Below, one piece after another: positions 9,922 to 21,173 of a stretch of 64,000 nucleotides of DNA (the stretch's first letter is position 1; every line of letters begins with the position of its first letter). The notes below the pieces were generated by a model, which saw only the letters and a list, made by a program, of their open reading frames with translations, was not told the DNA's origin and searched no databases. The position numbers were made by a program, and so were the translations under genes. Source of the DNA: Diabrotica undecimpunctata (taxonomy: Eukaryota; Arthropoda; Insecta; Coleoptera; Chrysomelidae); NCBI RefSeq assembly GCF_040954645.1, contig NC_092811.1, positions 119,547,343-119,611,342 on the forward strand. The letters are read 5' to 3'.

Positions 9922-11400
9922 AATTAAAGTTTTTTGCATTTTAGTGAAAAAAAAAATTTTTGGCAAATAAAAAACACATTTTTTATTTTTTATTAATTAT
10001 TTTGATAAAGAAAACCTCAAACTATCAAATATACTTTAAATCCATTTTCTCAATTATTTGATTTCTTTAATATTTACGTCTAAAGTCAAATATTCCTTAA
10101 CTGGGCCGTTATGAGGTCGGTTTACCTTATAATGATACAAATATAACTTTTTACCATAGTCCTACAAGGTATGTTTTGAACTAACAATAAATTATTGCAA
10201 TTAAAAAATGCTTTTTCACTCACCTTTAGTGAGTACAAAATTTACTCTTATTATTAGACCTTTAGCACAAAAACACAACTTTTGTTTGATGTTTTTTGTT
10301 TCAAATCGGGACAAAACTTATCAATAGATAGTTAAACATTTATTTCAAAATAAAAATATGTAAAAATACGCATTTGGTTAATATTTTTTGTTTATATATT
10401 ACATATTATATTTCGTAATACACGTGTATATTACACGATCGACAATTAAAATTGATTCCAAGACTACATTACTTACGATAAAAAAAATCATTTTAACTCA
10501 CCTTTATTCTTAATATTTCCGAAGAATTGGTTTAAAGCACAAAATACACTGTTTTATTATTTACCTAAAATCATAGAATCACATTTAAAAATTGGAAAGT
10601 TCATTAAAACAGTTGATCGCATATCATTCGACTCGAATATTTTGCTACACCCAAAAACACTTTCACTGGTTAGATTTTACTCTCGCGCTCAGTGGAGTGT
10701 TGTGTAAGTAAAAGAGAAATCATCGCCGTTTATCGTATTCAGATGATGGAAATAAAAGAAGGGTTTATTAACAGAAAATAAGAATAAACCCTTTTTGGTG
10801 GAGGTCGTTATAATAATGAATGAGTAAAAGGTGCTTTGAAAATAAATCCAAAGTTTGTAAAAATGTATTCATATAAATGAGGAGTATTTTATTTATACAT
10901 ATCAGGTTCAAAAAAGTATGTAGAGATCAGTATGTTATGTTGTTATGAAAAATTAGTACGAATTTCAGACTATGAAAGAACTCAAAACTGGCAAATAACC
11001 ATACGACGGCCGAAATTGGGTCTTAAATTCGCCTGGGTTTTGTTTTTTTCTAAATATTTTCTTTTAAAATTATTAAGATTTAAAGCTTTAGTAATTCCTT
11101 ACAACCGTCATTTAAAGAATAAAAGAAGAAAGGGTTTTTACAATACAGAGCACAACAAACACAATAGGCATACAACCAGTATAAACGAGTCAGAAATAAA
11201 ACGAATTCTTTAGATAATTTAAACAATTTAGGAGGCTAATATTGAAGAAGAAACAGGCTTTAAAGCCTACATACAAGAAGGAAGAAGAAGTGTTTTAATA
11301 AAAACTTGAGTGTTGTATATAATTTAAAATATGGCGCAGTAGATTGTCAATCTACAGGGGCAAAATTATTTAAGATTGGGAAAAACCGCGTCCGCCTCAG
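9922..11400. other. A+T-rich intergenic stretch
   Basis: No frame here resembles a known family. A 93-codon frame at 10932-11213 has a skewed composition and no motif. A GAAGAAGAA-rich patch at about 11240-11295 may be the tail of a lost LINE. The rest is unassigned. Confidence 0.4.
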
Positions 11401-11419
11401 CCTAGCCAAGTTTTCTTCT

Positions 11420-11880
11420 TCCCACGCTTACATACATACATACCTCCCGACCATCGTTGTTTCAGTCGATACTTACCTCATTCCACTTACTCTATCGCTC
11501 TTTCATGCATGCCGCTATTTCTGCCTCTCTTGCATTATCGTTCGTACTCGCATTTATTCCTGTATTTTTAACCTCTCGTTCTTTCTACCCCTTCGGGAAC
11601 AGTTTTGCCTCCTCGATACCTGCTTGGCTGCATCTAGCTCCCACTTTTCCTTCTCTGTTAGCGATAGCATCTTTCTTACATAGTTGTGGATTTTGTTTCA
11701 CCACCACTCATCGGTTCTCATCTTCTCCAGCGTCTCTCTCACCGACTCGAAAACCATCTCTAGTTCACTCCTTTCTCTTACCTATCTGACACACTCCAAA
11801 AAGGTATGTGACACAGTGTCCGAAGCACCACAATGCAGGCCCTTCTATTCGGCCTTTTTGAATCTGTGTAAGTAGCTGCG
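11420..11880 (-). pseudogene. R1-like LINE C-terminus (CCHC zinc finger) relic
   Basis: The minus-strand frame reads HCGASDTVSHTFLECVR at about 11800-11850, matching the Cys-x2-Cys...His...Cys zinc-finger region after the RNase H position in R1-clade LINEs. It continues with ELEMVFESVRETLEKMRTDEWW, then NKIHNYVRKMLSL, EKEKWELDAAKQ and RRGRKNE. Several in-frame stops (after CVR, after EWW, near 11560) show it is dead. Plus-strand Ser/Phe-rich frames over the same bases are its shadows. Confidence 0.7.
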
Positions 11881-11984
11881 TATCTGAGCAAGTATCTGTC
11901 TGAAAATATGGTCGTATAAATAAAAAACTGTAAGAAGGAATAGATGATAGTCACTTTCTTAGATTAACGATCAAAGCGCACAAA

Positions 11985-12290
11985 TTTTAATAGATAACGA
12001 ACCCAGTTCAGAAATTGAAATCAAGAGAAGAGTTAGGCAGGGATGTATTATGTCTCCATTACTATTCAATGTACCTATATAGTGAATCCATTTTAGAAAG
12101 AAGCATTGCTATCTGAAAGTGAAGGAATAATAATTAACGGAAGAACTATTCACAACATAAGATATGCAGTATGCAGATGACACCGCAATTATGGGAAGCT
12201 CTTCTGGACAATCCCAACTACTACTAAACAAGACAAGCAGTTCCTGTGAAAAATATGGCCTAAAAATGAATATAAAAAAGACTAGATAGA
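11985..12290 (+). pseudogene. LINE reverse transcriptase fragment
   Basis: Translation gives SSEIEIKRRVRQGCIMSPLLFN (RT motif B), then after a frameshift INGRTIHNIR, QYADDTAIMGSS (motif C with YADD) and KYGLKMNIKKTR. It belongs with the SWTEHVTN-type LINE copies. It is cut at both ends and lies about 370 bp upstream of GID8. Confidence 0.8.
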
Positions 12291-12655
12291 TAGAGTATAG
12301 AGACAAGATATTATAATAACAAAGAAAACAAATATACCATCAAACATACATTTGGGAGATATATGCTCAATATAAGCATAACATATGTCAATATGTGAAT
12401 TTTATATTTATTTCCCTTAGGAAAGCATAACTTTTGAAAGACCCTGTATTTGAAATCCAGAATACATACACACAATGACACAATTTTCTGGATTCCTTTG
12501 CGAATCGATGTATAGAGGTTGCCTATCAAAACAGTGAGTACCAAATTAAATTTTTTGACAACGCATCAAGCAAGAAATCGCATTTGACAATGACATTTGT
12601 TGACTTATAAATGTTTTTGTACTTTATCTGAACTAAAATAAATAAAAGAAAAATA
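12291..12655 (+). promoter_or_regulatory. GID8 upstream region
   Basis: No coding frame is seen. This region must contain the GID8 promoter and 5' leader, but I see no unambiguous TATA box or initiator. The bases before the start codon (AAAATAATGA) are acceptable for insect translation initiation. Confidence 0.35.
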
Positions 12656-15531
12656 ATGAGCTACAGCACAGACAAACACGACATACCACCAACAAAGGAA
12701 GACTGGTTGATGATACTAGAGGACAACGATCTCGGCCGCAGTAGCATGAACAAACTTATCATGAATTATCTAGTCACAGGTAAAATTTTATATTTCTTTC
12801 AGCAAACAGAATGTTTAGGAGAGGTTTTTGGGTCAAAAAACGATCCCAAGGTTCTAAATCTAGTAAGTGATTGTAAATTAGGCAAACATAACAAGGAAAT
12901 AATGTGGTAAATATTTTTAATATCTGATATATTTTTAGAGGGGTTCAAGGAAGCCGCAGAGAAGTTTCAGCAGGAGTCTGGAGTTATACCGTCTGTGGAA
13001 CTTCATTCTCTAGATGACAGGATTAGGATTAGAGACGCCATTATGACTGGGAAGATTCAGGAAGCTACAGCTTTAATAAATCAATTGCATCCAGAGTTAT
13101 TGGATAATGATAGATATCTTTATTTTCATTTACAAGTAAGCTTACATTGTCATCACTCTACTATTATACAGGTGTTTTAAGTTAAATTTTATATTTTTTT
13201 ATACAGTTATTTGTTAACATATGCTCCAATACACACTTTTCATAGCTACAACTCTGTTGTGTGGTTAGATATTAAAGTAGTATCATCTGGTTGTCTTTGT
13301 ACTGATCTACACTCATTGTCAAGTTGGTCCCTGTTCTTAAAACTATATGTGGTGCAGATATCATCCGCATATAATTAGAATCAACCTTGTACAATTAGAA
13401 GCTAATAGGACTTATCATTGGTAAAGGATCAATTCTAGTGGAATACTACATAGTTTATTCGTAGGTTCACTGTAGTTGAAGTTGTGCTACTATTCTGTTT
13501 AAAATCATATTGTGCTTGGAACCACAATTTGTTGTTACTGTTTTGTATCCCATGAGTCTATTAATACAATTTTCGATAGAGAAGACAAGAGAGAGATACC
13601 TAGCAACTTGTAATGCATTAGGAATAGAACCAGTAGCGAATATTAAGTTAACTATCTGATGACATTTCTTAATAATATATGTAGGCTTATAATTTAATTT
13701 TGTATCCCCTTTAGATTCTCAGCTGTTATTATTATTATCTTTTCAACTTCCCTTTCTGTGATTGGTAGAAAGTCAATGGAATTTCATAAGTGAGTTTGTG
13801 GAAATTTTTGTTGGATTTTTCAATTCTGTCTGCTGGGGTTTCTCCATTAGTTGAGAAATATTCAACAAATATATTAGCCATTTCTTTTGGGTTAGAGGTG
13901 ATTTTTTTTGTCTCAGTTATATTCTAGTATTTAAACTATTATTCTTTAAAGTTACAGTCTTCAAGAGCTAGTTTCAGTGAATTATTAAAGACAAGTGATG
14001 TTTTAGAGGTTCAAAGATTGTATAAATAATATATATACGATTTTGAAGGTTCAAACATAATATAAATAATACCAACACAGTGTTGACTTTGATTTTTTTG
14101 ATTTTTTCTCCTACTCCCATGAACTTAACAACAAATTAGCTTATGTATATTTGTATTATGTACTATTGCTTGGAATTGACTAAAATTTCTATTGCTTAGT
14201 CTACTCTAATTACATTTTTCGATGGCTCGATACTAAAAAGTATATATTTTATGTAGCTGGTTAATTTCTTTTTCTTTTCAGCAACTACATCTCATAGAAT
14301 TAATTAGAAATAATAGAATAGAAGAGGCGCTCGCCTTTGCCCAAAGTCATCTCAGTGAAGCTGGTGAGGAAGATCCGTCTGTACTATCAGAATTAGAAAG
14401 AACAGTAGCTCTTTTAGCATTTGAAGAACCCCTTTCGTCTCCGTTTGGGGATTTGTTAGCTCCATCACACAGACAGAAGGTAATAAACATATTTTACATT
14501 TTTTATGCAACTTATTTTGGGTTTTTAATGTTTTTATTATTTTTTTAATTTACAAGCTACGTCAGGTAAGTAAACAAAGAATAATAAGTGCATAAATTGA
14601 AGGTAGAAACTTCTTCGAGATAAAATTGTTTGATAATAGTCTAATGTGATCTATTGGCTAATTTTTCTGTAATCTTCACTCTGTATATTTCTTATCCTTT
14701 GTGACTGATTTAATCTAATAACAACATATTACGTTTTGAGTTGCTTTTGCTCCTGTACGAAGCATTTTAAGGAAGTGACATGCAAAGAAATATAATCAGA
14801 GATGCTGATTCCACATATAAATGGAGACACATTGGGAATTATTTTAAGAATTTTTGTAAGCTCTTCGAACCTTGGGATAGATATTAAAACTAGTAAACCA
14901 TTTGTGAACCCCAGAAGCCAAGTAACTAAATAGCGAAAACAAAAGATATCTGAAGTTTTTTTAGGTTAGGAAAATGGCCTTGGTGGGGCCAATTGCCCAG
15001 TTAACTGAAGTTAAAGTTTAAAAAAACTATGATTATGACAAACTTATATTTAAAAAACAATTCATATTTAAAATTATTTTTATGCGTGGTTTTGTGTAAT
15101 TAAATTATACACAGTGTTGTATGCTGTACTTGGATCGCTCTCAATGATGTAGTTGGTGTAGGTGCACTCCAAGAAGTAGCATCACCTGACGAAATATCCA
15201 CTTAGATCCCTTTGTCACTTAATAGAATGGTATTTTTATTATGTACTTTTGCATTTGACTCTGATCCAAAATGTCACTTTGACCCCTTGGCTTCTGGATT
15301 CCATTATATCCTACAGATTAATAATTTGAAGTGTCTATATTGCTTATGTTACAGGTTGCCAGTGAAGTGAATGCCGCTATTTTAAAAATGGAACATCAGG
15401 AGAATACGGCGCCACAGGTTTCTACCCTTCTTAAACTCATTTTATGGGGACAGGATAAGTTAACAAAGAGGAATGTCAAGTATCCAAAAATGGTAGATCT
15501 AGCTTCAGCAAAAATTGAAGATCACAAATAA
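12656..15531 (+). CDS. GID8: GID8, CTLH/GID E3 ligase subunit (LisH-CTLH-CRA), four exons
   Basis: Coding exons are 12656-12779, 12939-13135, 14282-14479 and 15355-15531, all joined at GT-AG introns that keep the frame, giving 231 residues (human GID8 is about the same size). GID8 is a scaffold subunit of the conserved CTLH/GID RING ubiquitin ligase. The N-terminus [17 protein letters not shown] precedes a LisH motif ([20 protein letters not shown], residues ~34-53). The CTLH domain follows ([19 protein letters not shown] through [16 protein letters not shown]), then the CRA region, with [36 protein letters not shown] and VKYPKMVDL near the end. No damage is visible and both splice frames and stop are intact, so it is probably functional. 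Intron 2 (13136-14281) holds an antisense LINE relic; introns 1 and 3 show no recognised feature. Confidence 0.95.
13290..13990 (-). pseudogene. LINE relic, antisense within GID8 intron 2
   Basis: On the minus strand, 13740-13925 reads [37 protein letters not shown] and [12 protein letters not shown], the linker before the RT fingers in Jockey/CR1-like LINEs. Lower down, at about 13280-13375, a piece reads [18 protein letters not shown] once one frame is followed, carrying the YADD motif. Stops and an internal deletion separate the parts. The relic opposes GID8 transcription and is spliced out with the intron. Confidence 0.65.
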
Positions 15532-17422
15532 ATGAAATTTTAATTATATATTTTATGGATGGTGTGTCAATGAATATTTTAACAAAGAATCTTTTAAATT
15601 TTGTATATAGGTAGAATTTTTTGGCTCCATTCGTCCAACAGTAAGTATTAAATTTCTATTTTTTTCCTGTTTTTGAATAAGTGTCCTATATATTTTAAAT
15701 ATATCTATAAATATTATTTATGAGAAACTTTTAGATGACATTTCTGTCATCTTCTTCATTTTTTTTTATTTGATTCATTATATAGGTATCAACTCAATTT
15801 ACTGTTATGGTTTCTGCCATACACTGCTGGTGAGACAGAAAAACTTTGTAACCCAATATTAAGAAACAACTCTGAGTAAAAAACTTCAAAACCTTTTGAC
15901 TGTGAAGGATTTATCCATAAAAAATTGTCAAAAACTTTTAAAATGAAATCTGTCTACTTAATTATTGACAAACATTAAAATCAGTAACATTTTCCGTTTG
16001 TGTGACTCTATATTGCTGCATAGAACATTGATTGAGTTAAATTATTTCATACTAGTACTAAACTAGTACTACTACTAAAAAATTCGCTAGTTTTTTGATG
16101 ATTTTTCATGTCATCAAGAAACATAGACTTTCCAGGTCAGTTTATTATTTTCCAACATTTTGTCTATTGTTGCAACAAGTTATCAAGTGGCTTGTGACTT
16201 CTGCAGTTTCATTATATTCGTCTATGTTTCAGATTTTGACGATTGATATGTTTTCACATTGAAAATTTTTGGCATTTGACTCATCTCTTCTTGATTTTCT
16301 TCGTCAATATTGAAGTTAACAGTTTTTCTGAATTTCTAGTTGCTCCAGTAGATCAATTTCAATGTTAATTCGTAGGCTTCTTCACGTTACCCTGACCCTT
16401 GGCGCTATGGCCTTGTAAAACCCTTGTATTTTACACTATGTTTTTCTAATTCTCATGGTTTTGGGTTTTTCACTGTCACATCAAGCTGCTTGAGGTGATG
16501 TATTATGTCAACTAGCCATCTTTATGTTTGTGACTTAACAACTTTTTTGTTCTCTGTGCATTAGGCATTCGCTGTAGGTTACCAGGCCATCTTGATCTAT
16601 TACTTTTAATTTCATTCGAAATATTGGATTACCATTCAGCACACTGTTCTGCATTGCTTATAGCATATACGCATTTTTTTCTGTCTTAGTGCCCCATATG
16701 TCCTCTCACTGATCCAAAACATGTACTGCTTTGGTCCAGTTAGAGTTACTGTGCGCCCCTATGTTATGGGCTTTGGATTTTCTTTTGCTGAGGTAGGCTG
16801 TCATTTAGAATTTTAATTGCCCATTTTCTATTCTATTATATTATTACTTAAACATGATTAATACACGGTATTGATAATTTGTACAGATTATATAAAACCG
16901 AGAAAAACAGACAATTTCATTTTTAAATGCTGTCTAGTTCCCATTCTCTTAATAAAACTTGTGAAGCCTGACAGTTTTATCCTTTTGGTAGGTGCATGCC
17001 AATATTACGTGTACTCACGTGTATTGAAAAGTGAACTTAATTCCTCAGTTTCTTACTTAAATGTCCAGATTCTAAAATTTATAACAACACACTAGTTGAA
17101 GAGTTATTCTATTGATGCACCATCCAATGTTATTTATTTAGATGGGGATAATAATATATAATATTTGACTCTTTTCTAATGTATGTAGTTAAAATATGTG
17201 TAACAAAAATTTGTAAAAAATTTGTGACTTTTAGACTGTGAACTTTTATACTTTTAGCGGTATATTGTAGTTAAGTTGAATATATTTTTTTTTCTATGCA
17301 ATTTGTATTTTTCCTTATGTATTACCTGTGTTTTCAAATATGTGACCACGTTTATGGAAGTGTGAATAAATTAAGAAAACGAGGACGATAAAAATTAATG
17401 GATTAAACATAAAGAAATCTTT

Positions 17423-17426
<4 letters not shown>
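15532..17426 (+). other. GID8 3' flank and unassigned intergenic DNA
   Basis: The GID8 3' UTR lies at the start, but I cannot place its polyadenylation site with confidence. The stretch 16560-16830 is less A+T-rich and has a partly open minus-strand frame (FRMKLKVIDQDGLVTYSE) that I do not recognise; it may be an old transposable element. Confidence 0.35.

Positions 17427-17480
<54 letters not shown>
17427..17480. repeat. (AT)n microsatellite
   Basis: An uninterrupted run of 27 AT units. Confidence 0.98.
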
Positions 17481-17487
<7 letters not shown>

Positions 17488-18465
17488 GTAAAATTACTGA
17501 TGTTGTTAAAGGTCATGTTTAAGAGAACATCTTTTATATCCAATATTAAATAATTAAAAAATGTTTTATATCCCAACACCTGGATTGCTGTTATCATTTT
17601 TAACATCATCAAAGTTTTGAACCTTTTGGCTGTAGTAATGCTATGTTTAACTAATTTTGTTTCATGGTACATTGACATTTTGTTTTCGACACCGTTCATG
17701 GGTATCTTGTCAATCAGTTACATACAAACATCACATAATAATAATAACATTATGTACAATCTTTGGTAACTTTATATATTTTAAAGGGTTCTTACCCTAA
17801 TATTTTGGTGGGTCAGGCATGGTAACCTGTAAGTATAACCATTTTGTTTTTTAACCTTAGTCAAAATTTTAAACCACGTTTGCTTTAATTAAATGGTTTA
17901 TACTTATTTTAGGTATTTTTAACCTGATGATGGAACTGTTGTTCCGAAAACGTTCGTGTTTTTGATGTAGCCCTTTTAAGGGTTTTTTTTTTATAAAATA
18001 TACCCATTTACAAAGATTTAACCTCTTTTTTGTGATACGTGGTATACAGCCAGCTGCAGGAATTATTTTCCTTGTGGATTAAATCTTAAAAAAGATGATA
18101 CGAAAATACAATACAAAAACTATTTCGAAGTAATAGAAGACTTTGTAGTAAGTGTTATTAAATGCTTCCTCTATATTAGCATCACCTCTTGGTTTTCCAT
18201 ACCATGCTTCCTCCTCTTTACAAGATAAGATGCCGGTTTGATTTGTATACTGTCCCTGATGTATACGACTTCAAGCTGAAGTAAGATGTATAAGGCTTCA
18301 GACTCTATCTCTAATGTGCCTACTAAGTAGTTTTTTTAAAGTCGTCAATACAAACGACATCTACTTATTAGCCCTCGGGGACTTTGAGTTTCCTGAGTGG
18401 GTTTTGACAGGTTGATATTGAACTGAGTTTATTAGTCTAATTTATTAACTTTATTTATTATAAAA
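17481..18465. other. Intergenic repeat-like DNA, mostly unassigned
   Basis: A segment at 17820-17990 contains short inverted arms (GTAAGTATAACCATTTT and AAATGGTTTATACTTA) and then CTGATGATGGAACTGTTGTT with CGAAAACGTTCG, a tail-like motif seen in several insect retroelements. A minus-strand frame at 18110-18260 (KEEEAWYGKPRGDANIEEA) is open but unrecognised. No gene is supported. Confidence 0.35.
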
Positions 18466-18928
18466 TGTTCTAACACTTAGTTTATTAAAGTCTTTATTTA
18501 ATTTATATATACAATATTCTTACATTTATCACAACTACTTTAATTTATATTATTTATTTACAATATTTATTTCCGCGTTACAATTAGAAACTCGACCCGA
18601 TTATATTACTGATCAGACTGCCTCACACAACGAAATTTTCGCTATATCAAACAGCCGTTGTTCGGGAATCCATTCGAAGCCCACAGATGTTGACCTGTGT
18701 TGACCCTTGAATTGTCTCAAACACCATGGAAGAAGACCGGTCTTATACCCCATTTTGTTTATCTCGAAGCTTCTTTGATCTTCGGTTGCCAACGAATTTA
18801 TTCGACCCTTTTTCTGGAGACTTCCAATCGCAGGTATAAGAGGGGACCCGTTTGGGTATTACCTGCTAAAAAATACTTGTTAGAAAAAGATGTTTACAGT
18901 TAAATATGAATCATAATTTATTGTAACA
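18466..18928 (-). repeat. Probable LTR of a minus-strand LTR retrotransposon
   Basis: On the minus strand a purine-rich tract (AAGAGGGGGCAA, complement of 18930-18940) is followed at 18928 by TGTTACAATAAAT, the usual junction of a polypurine tract with a 3' LTR starting TG. The other end is placed at 18466, where the plus strand reads TGTTCTAACA, a weak inverted match to TTGTAACA; that boundary is tentative. TATA-like and AATAAA-like sequences occur inside. No second LTR is found, so the element is truncated. Confidence 0.6.
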
Positions 18929-18989
18929 TTGCCCCCTCTTAAAAGATGGTTCCTCCTGGAACCTTGTCGGGACTGGAACTGGAACGGTA

Positions 18990-19410
18990 TGCTAGTATCG
19001 GCAACTGGACCCTCTTTTACAACTTCGAGTTGTATAAAAATGACAAGGGACGGTTTTCTCTCCGCACCAGTATCTAAGCGGATTGCAACAGACTAACACC
19101 TGGACTTCGGTGTCTTTAAAGATCTCCTCCACCATACTTCGGATAACCCTCCAATCTAATTGGCGGCACTCTAACTTTGGCATGGCTAACTTTTACACGT
19201 AGGACTCTAGTACGTGCTCTCTCAATTGAAGTAAGGCTTCCCATACATCTCGGTAGGTAGGTTGGTCACGGACAGTGTCTTTTGTTAACAGGAAAAAAGG
19301 TAACGTGATGCATCTTGGAGTTTCAAGGCTTTCCCGGGAGCTGGCACTTGGCATTGAAGTTCTGCAACTCGATCGAACTTCCTTCGAAAGACGGATGCCA
19401 ACTTGGGTTG
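18990..19410 (-). pseudogene. Macro-domain (OARD1-like) relic in the 3' part of an LTR element
   Basis: Three minus-strand frames together spell a macro domain. From 19410: ASVFRRKFDRVAELQ, then SRYLF before a stop. In the next frame: FFLLTKDTV, PTYRDVWEALLQLREHV, then a stop at about 19193. From 19183: MPKLECRQLDWRVIRSM and VEEIFKDTEVQVLV. Order and spacing match the C-terminal two-thirds of the OARD1/TARG1 type: a basic KKF stretch, the Y-hydrophobic-T-K strand, PTY helix, MP-(R/K)-hydrophobic-x-C, hydrophobic-x-W, EE(V/I)F, and a final strand. OARD1 removes ADP-ribose adducts. A run-of-T frameshift near 19300, a stop near 19193 and loss of the glycine-rich loop after PK show it is dead. 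It ends about 60 bp before the polypurine tract, where retroelements carry an extra 3' gene. The 5' part (19411-19516) is open but unrecognised. Confidence 0.7.
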
Positions 19411-19536
19411 TTAACCTATATGTAGGTATTGTATTGATTATTTGACGGAAGCATTGGAAGGTGGTAGAGAGCAATTTGTTGTAGTTATAGCCAACCTTCA
19501 GTAATGGAGAGGGCACCTTAAAAAGAAGAAACTAGT

Positions 19537-20626
19537 TGACTCTGTGTATATTGACTTTTCATCTTTTCAAAGGCTTTTAACAAAGTTAATCATCACCTTC
19601 TGCTTTATGAGCTTAGTTTATATGGTATAAATGGCATAATGCTGAGCTGGTTAGGTAGTTATTTAATGAACAGAACTTAAAAGTATGAGTAAACAGTAAC
19701 TACTCTCAAACTTTTTTAGTTACCTCAGTTGTTCCCATCTGGGTCCACTATTCTTCAATCTCTATCTTAATGCCATTACTGTTTGCTTCTCCAACAGCAA
19801 AGTTCTACTATTTGCAGATGACCTGAAGTGCTTTAGAATTGTTGAAAACTACAAAGATGCAAATAAATTACAGTCAAATCTCAATAAGTTTTGAAATTGG
19901 TGTTTCTCTAATGGAATGGGCCTAAATGTCAAAAAGTGCCACATTATACACTTCTGTCATAATCAGCATTTAGTTTAATATGATTACACTAACAATGCTC
20001 AACTTTTGGAAATAACTGAAGAAATTAAGGACTTGGGTGTTGTCCTCAATTCCTCACTAAGCTTCAATAACCAGATTGTTACAGTAACTCAAAAAATAGT
20101 GAATATGCTTGGCTTCCTTAAGAGAACAACTCATATTTAACAGTCATCACATCAATTAAAGTTCTCTACTCTCTTGTTAGGTCCGATCTAGATTTTTGCT
20201 CCTCAGCGTGGAGCCCCCTTATTCAACACAAAAAATAAAACTGGATAGGATTCAAAATAACTTTATGAGATATTATGTTGCTCATAAATTACATGCTTAT
20301 TGCAACTATTCAGATATGGAATCACAACTAAATATCACGTCACTTACAACTCTTAGGAAAGGAAAAGATCTTACATTACTATTTAACATCATAAACAGTA
20401 GAAGTAATGGTCATGCCCTGCTCTCTAAAATTAATCTGTCTGTACCATCTCATATAACTCAACAATTACAAACATTTCATGAGTATTTTCACAGATATAA
20501 TTATGTCTATAATACTTTCCTACTGAGAATGTTAAGGCTAGCAAACACACTACCAAATTTAGATATATTTTTCATCTTTTCGTAGATTTAAATAGCAATT
20601 GAATGAGTTAATTTAATTCGAAACTA
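19537..20626 (+). pseudogene. Jockey/CR1-like LINE, RT and C-terminal part
   Basis: The first part reads FSSFSKAFNKVNHHLLLYEL (motif A), then in other frames SHLGPLFFN-like and VLLFADDLKCFRIVEN (motif C, FADD) and WCFSNGMGLNVKKCH. The 129-codon frame at 20196-20585 reads SLVRSDLDFCSSAWSP-like sequence across its start, KLDRIQNNFMRYY and LRMLRLANTLPN, the usual C-terminus. Many stops interrupt motif B. It is a 5'-truncated, inactive copy. Confidence 0.85.
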
Positions 20627-21173
20627 AAAATTGGACAGTATTCCGGTTTCTACATTATTTAGTCCATAAAATAAACAGATTTGACTCTATTTTAGTGACC
20701 TTTCCTATAAGAGGTCACTCCCACATGGAGACAGATAAAGATTTTGTTATCGTTAACCAAAAAAGTGCAGCAGAAACCCCAGAAGATTGGGAAGCAGAAG
20801 ATTGGCTCGTCAAAAACCAGCACCTTATAAAGTAGAAGTGGTTGATAACTATTTGGGTCGTAGCTGAGACACTTTTCTTGCGCCTATGTATGCTACAAAA
20901 GCACCTGTTAAAACTAGACCAATAAGAGAATTAAGCATTTCAAAAAAACATCACAGACTAATTTATTTCAGAGACATCTACAATGGAACAATGGTTTCTG
21001 TTGTCATTAACAAAAAAGTGACTTGTAGGGAACCACCATATACTGGAAAAGAATTCGTTGTTCCTTCTCGATCCTATACTGAGTCGCTGCCCATTCCAAT
21101 GGCAAAATACAAAGATCTCCAAGTTTTAAAAAAATTTTGTTCAGAAAAAGAAGACTGTATTTTGATCAGCTAA
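20627..21173 (+). pseudogene. Relic of a DUF7869-type repetitive protein
   Basis: The frame reads VFRFLHYLVHKINRFDSILV, then VTFPIRGHSHMETDKDFV and AAETPEDWEA, and after a frameshift APYKVEVVDNYLG. A stop near 20870 separates this from the 95-codon frame 20886-21173, which has KAPVKTRPIRELSISKKH, GKEFVVPSRSYTESLPIP and YKDLQVLKKFC. The (R/P)GHS-x4-D-(R/K)-D-F block, followed by a DW, a C-terminal basic block and a LPIP...YxDLxxLxxxC ending, is what I associate with multi-copy insect proteins carrying the DUF7869 RNase H-like domain. I cannot confirm the family without a search. Confidence 0.5.

Noticed and set aside
11306..11875. Three overlapping Ser/Phe-rich plus-strand frames
   Set aside because: They are shadows of the minus-strand R1-like relic, which has recognisable zinc-finger and helix motifs.
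17421..17699. 92-codon minus frame with an Ile-Tyr repeat
   Set aside because: The repeat is the translated AT microsatellite and the rest has no family resemblance.
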